Positions 1 through 10,190 of a DNA stretch of 19,260 nucleotides are shown here, piece by piece. Each line of letters opens with the position of its first letter. Positions within the stretch are counted from its first letter, which is position 1. A program made the translations under genes and the position numbers. Below the pieces are notes generated by a model, which was given only the letters and a program-made list of their open reading frames with translations, was not told where the DNA came from and made no database searches. This DNA is from Paracoccaceae bacterium. Lineage in GTDB: Bacteria; Pseudomonadota; Alphaproteobacteria; Rhodobacterales; Rhodobacteraceae. The stretch lies in assembly GCA_006227805.1 (NCBI GenBank), contig SBFT01000147.1, positions 1 through 19,260 on the forward strand, in the 5' to 3' direction.

Positions 1-21
1 AGAGAACGCAGCGCATCCCCC

Positions 22-42
22 TCTTTCTGGTTTCAAATACGC
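22..42 (+). repeat. 21-base intergenic repeat, copy 1
   Basis: The sequence reads TCTTTCTGGT, then three variable bases (TTC), then AAATACGC. The same 18 fixed bases with the same spacing recur at 6698-6718 (minus) and 6871-6891 (plus). This copy lies in the short stretch between the window edge and the end of metR. Bases 1-75 hold no gene that I can support. The function is unknown. From memory, similar CTTTCTGG/AAATAC strings are common between genes in Rhodobacterales genomes, but I cannot verify that here. Confidence 0.75.
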
Positions 43-75
43 AAATACCGGCCCATCCGGCGGCGCTGCGGCGCA

Positions 76-981
76 TCATTGCGCCTGCAGCCGCGCAGCC
101 TCGTTGCGCGCCAGCGCGATCAGCTTCTGCACGAAAGGTTTGTCGCGGTCATCCTCGCGGATCGCGGCATAGAGGGTGCGGGTGACGCCTTTCGCGGTCA
201 GCGGACGGGTGACGTAGTCCGAGCTGTATTTCACCTCGCGCACCACCCAGTCCGGCAAGACCGCCACCCCCCGGTTCGACGCCACGAGGAGCAGGATCAC
301 CGCCGTCAGTTCCACCTGCCGGATGGCCGCCGGCTCGACCTTGGCCGGGATCAGCAGCTGGCTGAAGACATCCAGCCGCGAACGCTCGACCGGGTAGGTG
401 ATCAGCGTCTCGCCCCGGAAATCCTGCGCCTCGACATAGGGTTTCGCCGCAAGCGGATGCTGGGCCGAGGCGACGAAGACCGGGGCATAGTCGAAGAGCT
501 TGACGAAGGTCACGCCTGGCAGGTCCTCGGGGTCCGAGGACACGACGAGATCCACGTCCTCCTTCTGCAGCGCGGGCAGCGCGTCGAAGGCGAGACCGGG
601 GCGGATATCGACATCGACCTCGGGCCAGGCCTTGCGGAAGCCTTCCAGCACGGGAAACAGCCATTCGAAGCAGGCATGGCATTCGATGGCGATATGCATC
701 CGTCCCGCCCGGCCATCGCGCAGGCTCGCGAATTCGTCCTGCAGCGCCTCGACCTGGGGCAGGATCTGCTCGGCCAGGCGCAGAAGGCGCAGGCCCGCCG
801 CCGAAAGCCGCATGGGTTTCGATCGGCGCACGAAGAGTTCGACCCCCGCCTGGTCCTCCAGCCCCTTGATCTGGTGGGACAAGGCGCTTTGCGTGATGTG
901 CAGCTGATCCGCCGCGCGGGCCAGCCCGCCGGCCTCGTGAATGGCCTTTATGGTGCGCAGGTGCCGGAACTCGATATGCAA
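76..981 (-). CDS. metR: LysR-family regulator MetR
   Basis: This encodes a LysR-type transcriptional regulator of about 301 residues that closely follows the MetR family. The N-terminal winged helix-turn-helix contains ARAADQLHITQSALSHQIKG. The effector-binding domain carries the MetR-typical stretches IAIECHACFEWLFPVLE and ITYPVERSRLDV. In enterobacteria MetR uses homocysteine as co-effector and activates met genes including metF. Here the gene is divergent from metF with a 105-base gap, which supports the same regulatory pairing. I chose the TTG at 981 because the protein then begins M-H-I-E-F-R-H-L, matching the family start, with a GAGAGG purine stretch about ten bases upstream. The open frame continues far upstream antisense to metF, but that part is a GC-rich shadow. 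The family assignment is firm; the exact start is slightly uncertain. Confidence 0.9.
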   Translation of the reverse strand: MHIEFRHLRTIKAIHEAGGLARAADQLHITQSALSHQIKGLEDQAGVELFVRRSKPMRLSAAGLRLLRLAEQILPQVEALQDEFASLRDGRAGRMHIAIECHACFEWLFPVLEGFRKAWPEVDVDIRPGLAFDALPALQKEDVDLVVSSDPEDLPGVTFVKLFDYAPVFVASAQHPLAAKPYVEAQDFRGETLITYPVERSRLDVFSQLLIPAKVEPAAIRQVELTAVILLLVASNRGVAVLPDWVVREVKYSSDYVTRPLTAKGVTRTLYAAIREDDRDKPFVQKLIALARNEAARLQAQ

Positions 982-1086
982 GTTATGTGAGCCTCTCTCA
1001 TGTCGTTCTTGAATATTATGAAGTTGCCTCACATCGAACGCAATGCCACAAACGCCGCAGATCAGCGCCTGAAGGGGTTCCGTTTC
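982..1086. promoter_or_regulatory. Divergent metR-metF control region
   Basis: This 105-base gap is clearly AT-richer than its surroundings. It contains a perfect 7-base inverted repeat, ATGTGAG at 985-991 and CTCACAT at 1028-1034, separated by 36 bases. Between the arms lies the AT-rich stretch TTGAATATTATGAA, which has the T-N11-A form of LysR boxes. LysR-type regulators typically bind such sites between divergent genes, so MetR autoregulation and metF activation are the likely role. The left arm is next to the metR start codon. An open frame from 1000 into metF exists, but its extra N-terminus does not resemble MetF. Confidence 0.5.
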
Positions 1087-1953
1087 ATGACCGCACCGAA
1101 AGTTTCGTTCGAGTTCTTCCCGCCCCAGTCGCTGGAGGCATCGTTCCGCCTGTGGGATACCGTGCAGGTGCTGGCGCCGCTGGCGCCGCGCTTCGTCTCG
1201 GTCACCTATGGCGCGGGCGGCACGACGCGCGACCTGACCCGCGACGCGGTGGCGACCCTGCACAAGACCTCGGGGCTGAACGTGGCGGCGCACCTGACCT
1301 GCGTGAACGCCTCGAAGGCCGAGACGCTGGCCATCGCCGACAGCTTCGCCGCCGCCGGCGTGACCGAGATCGTGGCGCTGCGGGGCGATCCGCCGAAGGG
1401 TGCGGGATCCTTCACGCCCCACCCCGAGGGCTTCGCCAATTCCTGCGAGCTGATCGCCGCCCTGGCCGAAACGGGCCGCTTCAAGATCCGCGTGGGCGCA
1501 TATCCCGACCGTCACCCCGAAGCCGCCAGCGCCCAGGCCGACATCGACTGGCTGAAGCGCAAGATCGACGCGGGCGCCTCGGAAGCGATCACGCAGTTCT
1601 TCTTCGAGGCCGAGACCTTCTTCCGGTTCCGCGACGCCTGCGCCAAGGCGGGTATCGATGCGCCGATCATCCCCGGCATCCTGCCCATCGAGAACTGGAA
1701 CGGCGCGCGCCGTTTCGCCGAACGCTGCGGCACCGCGATCCCGGCCTGGCTGGCCGATGCCTTCGAGACCGCCCAGCGCGACGGGCGCCAGGACCTGCTG
1801 GCCACCGCGGTCTGCACCGAGCTTTGCAGCGACCTGATCGAGGGCGGCGTGGACGCGCTGCACTTCTACACGCTGAACCGGCCTGAACTGACGCGCGATG
1901 TCTGCCACGCGCTGGGCGTCGTGCCGCAGGTCCGCCTGCGGGACGTCGCGTAA
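1087..1953 (+). CDS. metF: 5,10-methylenetetrahydrofolate reductase MetF
   Basis: This 288-residue, FAD-dependent cytosolic enzyme reduces 5,10-methylene-THF to 5-methyl-THF, the methyl donor for methionine synthase. Family signatures are visible: the N-terminal VSFEFFPP with its conserved Glu, VTYGAGGTTRD, LRGDPPKG, and the QFFFEAETFFRF and IPGILPI stretches in the TIM barrel. The length fits bacterial MetF (about 290 residues) with no C-terminal regulatory domain. I start at the ATG at 1087 because GAAGGGG lies nine bases upstream and the family begins just before VSFEFFPP; an in-frame ATG at 1000 would add 29 unrelated residues. It is divergent from metR and therefore probably MetR-controlled. 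Confidence 0.97.
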   Translation: MTAPKVSFEFFPPQSLEASFRLWDTVQVLAPLAPRFVSVTYGAGGTTRDLTRDAVATLHKTSGLNVAAHLTCVNASKAETLAIADSFAAAGVTEIVALRGDPPKGAGSFTPHPEGFANSCELIAALAETGRFKIRVGAYPDRHPEAASAQADIDWLKRKIDAGASEAITQFFFEAETFFRFRDACAKAGIDAPIIPGILPIENWNGARRFAERCGTAIPAWLADAFETAQRDGRQDLLATAVCTELCSDLIEGGVDALHFYTLNRPELTRDVCHALGVVPQVRLRDVA

Positions 1954-1956
1954 GGA

Positions 1957-1984
1957 TTGCGCCCGCCGCGCCGTGCGCCCTAGC
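1957..1984 (+). promoter_or_regulatory. Putative promoter of the thioesterase gene
   Basis: TTGCGC at 1957-1962 and CCTAGC at 1979-1984 are separated by 16 bases and lie just after the metF stop. The CTAG is about 40 bases upstream of the next ATG. This is a weak sigma-70-like match, supported by the same CTAG placement at other genes in the window. Confidence 0.3.
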
Positions 1985-2021
1985 CTTTTCGGGCGATTTC
2001 AACCCGGAAAGGCGCCGATTC

Positions 2022-2504
2022 ATGCCCATCATCGCCCGAACGCCCGCCGATCTGCCGGACAAGGAGAGGCTTCTGTCCCTGTCGGGGCTCGACTTCATGC
2101 GCGCCATCCTGGACGGGCGCCTGCCGGGCCCGCCCATCGGCCAGACGCTGAACTATCGCCTGCACGAGGTCGAGGACGGCCGCGTCAGCTTTCGCGGCAC
2201 GCCGGAATTCGCCATGACGAACCCGATGGGCAGCGTGCATGGCGGCTGGTACGGCACGCTTCTGGACAGCGCGATGGCCTGCGCGGTGATGACCCGGGTG
2301 CCGCGCGGCTCGGTCTACACGACGCTGGAATACAAGGTGAACATCCTGCGCGCCCTCCCGCTCGGCCAGGAGATCGAGTGCACGGGCCGGGTCGATCACG
2401 CGGGCCGCTCGACCGGCGTCGCCCATGGCGAGATCCGGGGCCTCGCTGACGGCAAGCTCTACGCCACCGGCTCGACCACCTGCCTGATCATGGCGATGGG
2501 CTGA
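2022..2504 (+). CDS. PaaI-family acyl-CoA thioesterase (hotdog fold)
   Basis: This is a 160-residue single-domain hotdog protein of the PaaI/4HBT thioesterase type, which hydrolyses acyl- or aryl-CoA thioesters in the cytosol. The active-site segment NPMGSVHGGWYGTLLDSA carries the HGG motif (His73-Gly74-Gly75) and an Asp at 82 in the position of the catalytic acid of PaaI. The following strand, LEYKVNILRAL, and the VDHAGRSTGVAHGEI segment are typical of the family. A GGAAAGG ribosome-binding site lies about nine bases before the ATG. It reads in the same direction as metF after a 68-base gap with its own possible promoter. The substrate cannot be told from sequence, and no phenylacetate genes are nearby. 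Confidence 0.88.
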   Translation: MPIIARTPADLPDKERLLSLSGLDFMRAILDGRLPGPPIGQTLNYRLHEVEDGRVSFRGTPEFAMTNPMGSVHGGWYGTLLDSAMACAVMTRVPRGSVYTTLEYKVNILRALPLGQEIECTGRVDHAGRSTGVAHGEIRGLADGKLYATGSTTCLIMAMG

Positions 2505-2523
2505 GCGCGGGGGCGGGCGCGGG

Positions 2524-3588
2524 TCAGATCGCCGTTTCGGCCAGGGGCGCGAGGCGGCCGCGCGGACCGGGCACGCTGGCATGGAGACGTTCGGACCTGT
2601 CTCGCCCGACCACGCGCGCCTTGCGCAGAAGGAAGATCTTGCCCCAGCCTCGCCACGTGCCCACCGAAGGCGCGCCCGCATCGCAGGGAAAGCGCAGCCG
2701 CCAGCCGTCCGGCAGGGGCATGCCGCAGGCATCGGCCTTGTCGAGCATCCACAGAAGCGAGATGTTGGCCAGCGGCCGCGCGGCCTCGAACCCGCCCAAC
2801 TGGCCGCCGATGTCGCCGTGGGTGCCCGGAAACCAGACCTGCTCGACCCGCTGGCCCGGCCAGCCGTCATGGCATTCCCACAGGATCGGTTCGTAGACCG
2901 CGCGGGTTTCGTCCAGCGCCAGGGCGTGGAACCCGTGCCGGATGCAGTCGCCCAGGTGATGATTGTGGAAGGCGTGGCGCGCCTCGGCCAGCCGCCAAAG
3001 CAGCGGCAGCCGCAGGCCCAGCGCCTTGACCGTGTCCCAGACGCCGACCATCTCGATCACGGTGTCCGCATGACAGAACCGGGCGCGGAAGGTCCTGGCG
3101 CCGGGGCTGTCGGGGGTCAGTTCGTAGTAGCGATAAGCGGTCTGGATGTTGCGCTCGGTCGCATGTTCCGCGCGCAGGAGGCCCACCCGGTCGATCACCC
3201 CCGCCAGCGAGCGCACGGCATAGGCCCCGCGGGAATAGCCGATCAGGAAGATCCGGTCGCCCGGCCGGTAGCGCGAGGCGAGATAGCCATAGGCGCGGCG
3301 GATCTGGCGGTTGATGCCCCGCCCCATCAGCACGTCCATCGTGCGCGACCAGGTGGGCCATTGCACGCCCGCCTCGTAGAAGACCGAAACGCGCGGCCCC
3401 ATCTCGCGGCAGAGCTTGTAGGTCATGCCGGCATGGGTTTCGCGGCCGGGCTCGAGCGTCGACATCGTCCCGTCGAGGATGATCACATGGGCCTGCGGCC
3501 CGCGGATGGGAACGGTCCTGGACTGGTCCGAGCGAAAGCCCCGGCCCAGCCACCCGAGAAGTCGTTCACTCAGCCGCGACAGCATCAT
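2524..3588 (-). CDS. DUF2235 alpha/beta hydrolase-like protein
   Basis: This 354-residue protein has the DUF2235 layout: a first strand VIILDGTMS, the nucleophile elbow IGYSRGAY with Ser119, GVWDTVKALG in the middle, and WFPGTHGDIGG near residue 260, which probably supplies catalytic Asp/His. DUF2235 occurs in type VI secreted phospholipases (Tle1 class) and in many stand-alone proteins of unknown substrate. No VgrG, PAAR, immunity or other type VI genes are near, so an effector role is not supported. The start overlaps the end of the molybdenum hydroxylase gene by 23 bases, so translation is probably coupled. ATG codons at 3588 and 3585 are both possible; GAGG sits just upstream. It converges on the thioesterase gene with only 19 bases between stops. 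Confidence 0.82.
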   Translation of the reverse strand: MMLSRLSERLLGWLGRGFRSDQSRTVPIRGPQAHVIILDGTMSTLEPGRETHAGMTYKLCREMGPRVSVFYEAGVQWPTWSRTMDVLMGRGINRQIRRAYGYLASRYRPGDRIFLIGYSRGAYAVRSLAGVIDRVGLLRAEHATERNIQTAYRYYELTPDSPGARTFRARFCHADTVIEMVGVWDTVKALGLRLPLLWRLAEARHAFHNHHLGDCIRHGFHALALDETRAVYEPILWECHDGWPGQRVEQVWFPGTHGDIGGQLGGFEAARPLANISLLWMLDKADACGMPLPDGWRLRFPCDAGAPSVGTWRGWGKIFLLRKARVVGRDRSERLHASVPGPRGRLAPLAETAI

Positions 3589-5863
3589 CCCTCAGCATGG
3601 TCCAGACCCGCAGGGGCGTGAACGGCATGTCCACCTGACGCACCCCGCGATCCCAGACCGCGTCCTGCACCGCGTTGGCGATGGCCGCCAGCGCACCCAC
3701 GGTCCCGGCTTCGCCGCAGCCCTTCATCCCCATGATGTTTGCCGTCGAGGGCACCGGTTCCGATGTGAACCCGATCATGGGCACATCGTCCGCCCGCGGC
3801 AAGGCATAGTCCATGAACGATGCCGTGAGCAGTTGCCCATCCTCGTCGAAGACCACATGTTCGGTGATCGCCTGCCCGATCCCCTGCACCACCCCGCCAT
3901 GCACCTGACCTTCGGCCAGCAAGGGGTTGATCAGGTTTCCGAAATCGTCGACGACCGTATAGCGGTCGACGGTGACGACGCCGGTATCGGGGTCGATGAT
4001 CACTTCGGCCACGTGCGCGCCGTTGGGGAAGCTGCGCGCCTCCAGCTTGACGCGCGCCTCATGGGTCAGAAGATCGCTGCGGCCATCGGCGCGCGCCATC
4101 TCGGCGGCCTCCAGAAAGGTCGGCGTCAGGTTCGAGCCGGGCGCGCGGAACCGTTCGTCATCGAAAACCACCCTGGCCGCGTCGACGCCCATCTTCTCGG
4201 CCAGGTAGGGCGTGAAGGCCTCGATCATCCTGGCGACCGTGGCGAGCGTCGCGTTGTTCTGCACCGTGACCGATCGCGACCCGCCCGTGCCGCCGCCCAT
4301 CTTGATCAGGTCGCTGTCGCCCTGCACCACGCGGATATTGGCGGCCGGAATACCCGTCTGGTCGGACAGGAACTGCGCGTAGACGGTTTCATGCCCCTGC
4401 CCGTTCGACTGGGTTCCGACATAGATCGCCACGCCGCCATCCTCCTCGAACACGACTTTCGCGCCTTCGGAAGGATCGCCCAGAATGCTTTCGATATAGT
4501 AACACAGGCCCTGGCCCCGCATCAGGCCGCGCCCGGCATCCGCCGCGCGGCGCGCCGCGAAGCCCGCGGCATCGGCCTGAAGGGCGACCCGAGACAGGAC
4601 CTTGTTGAAATCGCCCACGTCATAGACTTCGCCCGTGGCGGTCTTGTAGGGGAACTTGTCGGGCGCGATGAAATTCTTCCGGCGCAGGTCCCACGGGTCC
4701 AGCCCCAGCTCGCGCGCGGCGCGGTCCATGACGCGTTCCAGCACGTAGATCGCCTCGGGGCGGCCCGCGCCACGATAGGCATCGACTGGCGTCGTGTTGG
4801 TGTAGAACCCCTGCACGCCCAGCCAGGTCGTCTGGACATCGTAGACCCCCATCAGCACGCGGCTGAAAAGCTGCGTCTGGATCGGCTGGCCGAATTGCGA
4901 ATTGTAGGCGCCCAGGTTGCAGCGCGTGGTGACGCGATAGGCGGTGATGCGGTGATCCGCGTCGAAGGCCAGTTCGGCGACCGAGACCAGGTCGCGCCCG
5001 CCATTGTCCGACAGCATGGCCTCGGACCGGTCCGACATCCAGCGCACCGGTCGGCCGAGCGTCCGGGCCGCGAAGGCTACCGCGTAATATTCGGGATAGG
5101 TCATCGCCTTCATGCCGAAGCCGCCGCCCACGTCGGGAATGGTGACGCGGACATCCTCGGGCTGCATGCCCAGCGCCTTGGCCAGCCGGTCCTTCATCCC
5201 CCAGACGCCCTGTCCCGTGAAGGCCAGATGCAGACGGTCGCCCTCGGGCGCGGCCCAGCAGCCGCGCGGCTCCATCGAGTTCACGATGACGCGGTTGTCG
5301 GCGATCTCGAGCGAGACGGTGCGCGCGGCGGCCTTGAAGGCGGCCTCGGTCGCGGCCTCGTCGCCGAGGCCCCAGTCGAAGGCGCGGTTGCCGGGGGCCT
5401 CCGGGTGGATCGTCGGCCCGCCTTCGGCGACGCCCAGGCTGATGGGCAGGTCCTCGGTATCGAGGCCGATCATCTCGGCCGCGTCGCGCGCCTGGGTCAG
5501 GCTGTCGGCCACCACCATGACGATCGCCTCGCCCACGTGGCGAACCCGGTCTCTCGCCAGGATCGGACGCATCGGCGCGGCACCGTCGGTGCCATCGCGG
5601 TTCTTCACGGTGGCACCGGCGATGTTCAGATCGACCCCGGCGGCGGCCAGGTCATCGGCGGTCACGACGAGATGCACGCCGGGGGCCTCGCGCGCGTCCG
5701 CCACGTCCAGTCCGGTGATCTCGGCATGGGCGACGCTGCTGCGGAAGAACCAGGCGTAAAGCGCGCCCTTCGGCGCCGTATCGTCGACATAGGCCCCGCG
5801 GCCGGTCAGGAACCGCACGTCCTCGACCCGTCTGACCGGCTGGCTTTTCCCGAACTTTTCCAT
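3566..5863 (-). CDS. Xanthine dehydrogenase/CO dehydrogenase-family molybdopterin-binding subunit (form II CoxL-like)
   Basis: This 765-residue large subunit belongs to the molybdenum hydroxylase family. The first domain (about 20-120) is the aldehyde-oxidase a/b hammerhead. The Mo-pterin domains contain PDVGGGFGMK (243-252), the active-site loop AYRGAGR (362-368), GQGHETVYAQ, GGGTGGSRS, and KGCGEAG with the predicted catalytic Glu718. AYRGAGR defines form II CoxL-like proteins; genuine CO dehydrogenases of form I carry AYxCSFR, so CO oxidation should not be assumed. The usual partners, a 2Fe-2S subunit (CoxS) and a FAD subunit (CoxM), are absent on both sides in the window. GAGG seven bases before the ATG supports the start. 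The DUF2235 gene follows with overlap. The substrate is unknown. Confidence 0.92.
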   Translation of the reverse strand: MEKFGKSQPVRRVEDVRFLTGRGAYVDDTAPKGALYAWFFRSSVAHAEITGLDVADAREAPGVHLVVTADDLAAAGVDLNIAGATVKNRDGTDGAAPMRPILARDRVRHVGEAIVMVVADSLTQARDAAEMIGLDTEDLPISLGVAEGGPTIHPEAPGNRAFDWGLGDEAATEAAFKAAARTVSLEIADNRVIVNSMEPRGCWAAPEGDRLHLAFTGQGVWGMKDRLAKALGMQPEDVRVTIPDVGGGFGMKAMTYPEYYAVAFAARTLGRPVRWMSDRSEAMLSDNGGRDLVSVAELAFDADHRITAYRVTTRCNLGAYNSQFGQPIQTQLFSRVLMGVYDVQTTWLGVQGFYTNTTPVDAYRGAGRPEAIYVLERVMDRAARELGLDPWDLRRKNFIAPDKFPYKTATGEVYDVGDFNKVLSRVALQADAAGFAARRAADAGRGLMRGQGLCYYIESILGDPSEGAKVVFEEDGGVAIYVGTQSNGQGHETVYAQFLSDQTGIPAANIRVVQGDSDLIKMGGGTGGSRSVTVQNNATLATVARMIEAFTPYLAEKMGVDAARVVFDDERFRAPGSNLTPTFLEAAEMARADGRSDLLTHEARVKLEARSFPNGAHVAEVIIDPDTGVVTVDRYTVVDDFGNLINPLLAEGQVHGGVVQGIGQAITEHVVFDEDGQLLTASFMDYALPRADDVPMIGFTSEPVPSTANIMGMKGCGEAGTVGALAAIANAVQDAVWDRGVRQVDMPFTPLRVWTMLRDDAVAAE

Positions 5864-5893
5864 CTGTCATCCTCGCTTTAGACTTGGCGCGAC

Positions 5894-5930
5894 ACTAGGC
5901 CTGTGGCCCGCGATGTCCAGACGTCGCGGG
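5894..5930 (-). promoter_or_regulatory. Probable coxL-like promoter with palindromic operator
   Basis: CCTAGT (minus strand, plus positions 5894-5899) lies about 30 bases before the molybdopterin-subunit start and may be its -10 element. Directly upstream, at 5907-5930, is an imperfect palindrome with 10-base arms, CCCGCGATGT and ACGTCGCGGG, one mismatch and a CCAG spacer. It would cover the -35 region, a usual place for a dimeric regulator to bind. The divergent HD-domain gene begins at 6040, so the site could serve both genes. The rest of the 176-base gap shows nothing I can name. Confidence 0.4.
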
Positions 5931-6039
5931 ACCCGGATCGCGCATCCTGTGGCGAAAAGACCCTGTCGTCCGGCGTCGAAATACGGCAGTCTGCCCCCAG
6001 GGTCCGGGCGCGGGCCGACAGGCCGGGAGGGCGGGCGCG

Positions 6040-6666
6040 ATGATGGACCGGGTCAGGTTCACCCAGATGAAGGACGGCACGAAGGAGGAATACGAGTTCC
6101 TCAACGCGCACGAGATCGAATTCACCCGCGGCACCGCCGACCGGCTGCTGCGCGCGCTGGTGGACCTGGATGAAAGCCTCTCGGGCTACCAGGTCACGCG
6201 GCTGGGCCATTCGCTTCAATCGGCCACCCGCGCCTGGCGCGACGGTGCCGACATCGATTGGGTCGTCTCGGCCCTTCTGCATGACATCGGCGACATCTAC
6301 GCGCCCTACAACCACGATGAATACGCGGCCACCATCCTCAAGCCCTTCGTGCGCGAGCAATGCCGATGGGTGGTCGAGACCCACGGCGATTTCCAGATGC
6401 TCTATTACGGACATCATCTGGAGGGCCACGACCAGCACAAGCGCGAGCGCCACAGGGGCAACGCCTATTTCGACGATTGCGCCACCTTCTGCGAGCGCTG
6501 GGACCAGGCCAGCTTCGATCCCGCATACGACACGTTGCCTGTCGACTTCTTCGCGCCGATGGTGCGCGAGGTCTTCGCGCGGCAGGCCTATGATCCGGCG
6601 GTGATCCGGGCGGGCGTGCGGGTGGCCCTGGTGGATGAGGCCGTCGCGGCGGACCGCGCGGCCTGA
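6040..6666 (+). CDS. HD-domain protein, candidate PhnZ/MIOX-type diiron oxygenase
   Basis: This 208-residue HD-superfamily protein has the segments RLGHSLQSAT (His57), LLHDIGD (His81-Asp82), YNHDEYAA (His92), VETHGDF (His115) and CERWDQAS (Asp155). These six residues match, in order and spacing, the metal ligands I recall for PhnZ, the mixed-valent diiron oxygenase that cleaves 2-amino-1-hydroxyethylphosphonate; the EHSLQ/GHSLQ similarity is strong. Ordinary HD phosphohydrolases lack this exact set. The residue after HD-x-G is Asp where PhnZ has a His near the substrate, so the substrate probably differs. No phosphonate genes or PhnY partner lie in the window. GGGAGG nine bases upstream supports the ATG at 6040; an ATG at 6043 is also possible. 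It is divergent from the orphan CoxL-like gene. Confidence 0.8.
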   Translation: MMDRVRFTQMKDGTKEEYEFLNAHEIEFTRGTADRLLRALVDLDESLSGYQVTRLGHSLQSATRAWRDGADIDWVVSALLHDIGDIYAPYNHDEYAATILKPFVREQCRWVVETHGDFQMLYYGHHLEGHDQHKRERHRGNAYFDDCATFCERWDQASFDPAYDTLPVDFFAPMVREVFARQAYDPAVIRAGVRVALVDEAVAADRAA

Positions 6667-6697
6667 GGCGTCGGCGCCGGAGGACGGCGCGGGACAT

Positions 6698-6718
6698 GCG
6701 TATTTCTGACCAGAAAGA
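6698..6718 (-). repeat. 21-base intergenic repeat, copy 2
   Basis: On the minus strand this reads TCTTTCTGGT, CAG, AAATACGC, sharing all 18 fixed bases with copies 1 and 3. The CAG variant makes this copy self-complementary (TTTCT, GACC loop, AGAAA), so it can fold into a short hairpin. It starts 32 bases after the HD-gene stop and faces away from copy 3. Confidence 0.75.
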
Positions 6719-6870
6719 AGCCGGGTCGAAGCGCCCCGATCCGCCGCCGTCCGCAGTGCTCGCGGTGCTACAGGGGACCGGGGCCGCCTCTTCCTGGTGC
6801 GGTCATCGGCTCGCCAGCCTGTACCGCAAGATCAGGATTCGGTGATTCCGGTTAAGAAACCCTTGTCGCC

Positions 6871-6891
6871 TCTTTCTGGTTCCAAATACGC
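6871..6891 (+). repeat. 21-base intergenic repeat, copy 3
   Basis: This reads TCTTTCTGGT, TCC, AAATACGC. With copy 2 it forms an inverted pair, both copies pointing outwards, bounding a 194-base unit (6698-6891). No target-site duplication is obvious at the outer edges. Confidence 0.75.
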
Positions 6892-7016
6892 TTCTGTCCC
6901 CTCGGCAGCCACGCCGCCCGGGGCAACAATTCACCCCTTCCGGCTTTCCCTTCGCCGCGCGCTTCGCTAGATCACCTCTCGACAGCACGACAGGCAAGCG
7001 AGACGGAACAAGCGAG

Positions 7017-10163
<3,147 letters not shown>

Positions 10164-10190
10164 GAGCCCCGGACATGCGATGATCGCGAC

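Larger units (their letters stand above)
6667..7016. other. 350-base intergenic region before valS
   Basis: I see no gene here. It contains two inverted copies of the 21-base repeat (6698-6718 and 6871-6891), two GATTC sites close together at 6836-6840 and 6844-6848 (GANTC is the CcrM methylation site in alphaproteobacteria), and GCTAGA at 6966-6971, a possible valS -10 element about 46 bases before the start codon. No T-box or other known aminoacyl-tRNA synthetase leader is recognisable. Confidence 0.5.

Noticed and set aside
982..1908. Long minus-strand open frame continuing upstream of metR, antisense to metF
   Set aside because: It is the GC-rich shadow of metF. The protein is Arg/Gly-rich without family features, and MetR similarity begins at the TTG at 981.
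2524..3588. Type VI secretion phospholipase effector
   Set aside because: DUF2235 is shared with Tle1 effectors, but there is no VgrG, PAAR, adaptor or immunity gene, and the gene is coupled to a metabolic enzyme gene.
3566..5863. Aerobic CO dehydrogenase (CO oxidation)
   Set aside because: The active-site loop is AYRGAGR (form II), not AYxCSFR, and no CoxS, CoxM or accessory cox genes are adjacent.
3425..5881. 818-residue plus-strand open frame across the coxL-like gene
   Set aside because: It is the antisense shadow of a clearly recognisable Mo-hydroxylase subunit. It is rich in His, Arg, Asp and Gly, as expected for reverse-frame translation of GC-rich codons.
6836..6848. Two GATTC (CcrM) sites plus GTTAAG as a cell-cycle promoter
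   Set aside because: GANTC occurs often enough by chance, and no full CtrA site (TTAA-N7-TTAA) is present.
6721..6870. Possible small RNA or tRNA between the inverted repeats
   Set aside because: I found no cloverleaf, no conserved TTC loop and no hairpin followed by a T-run.
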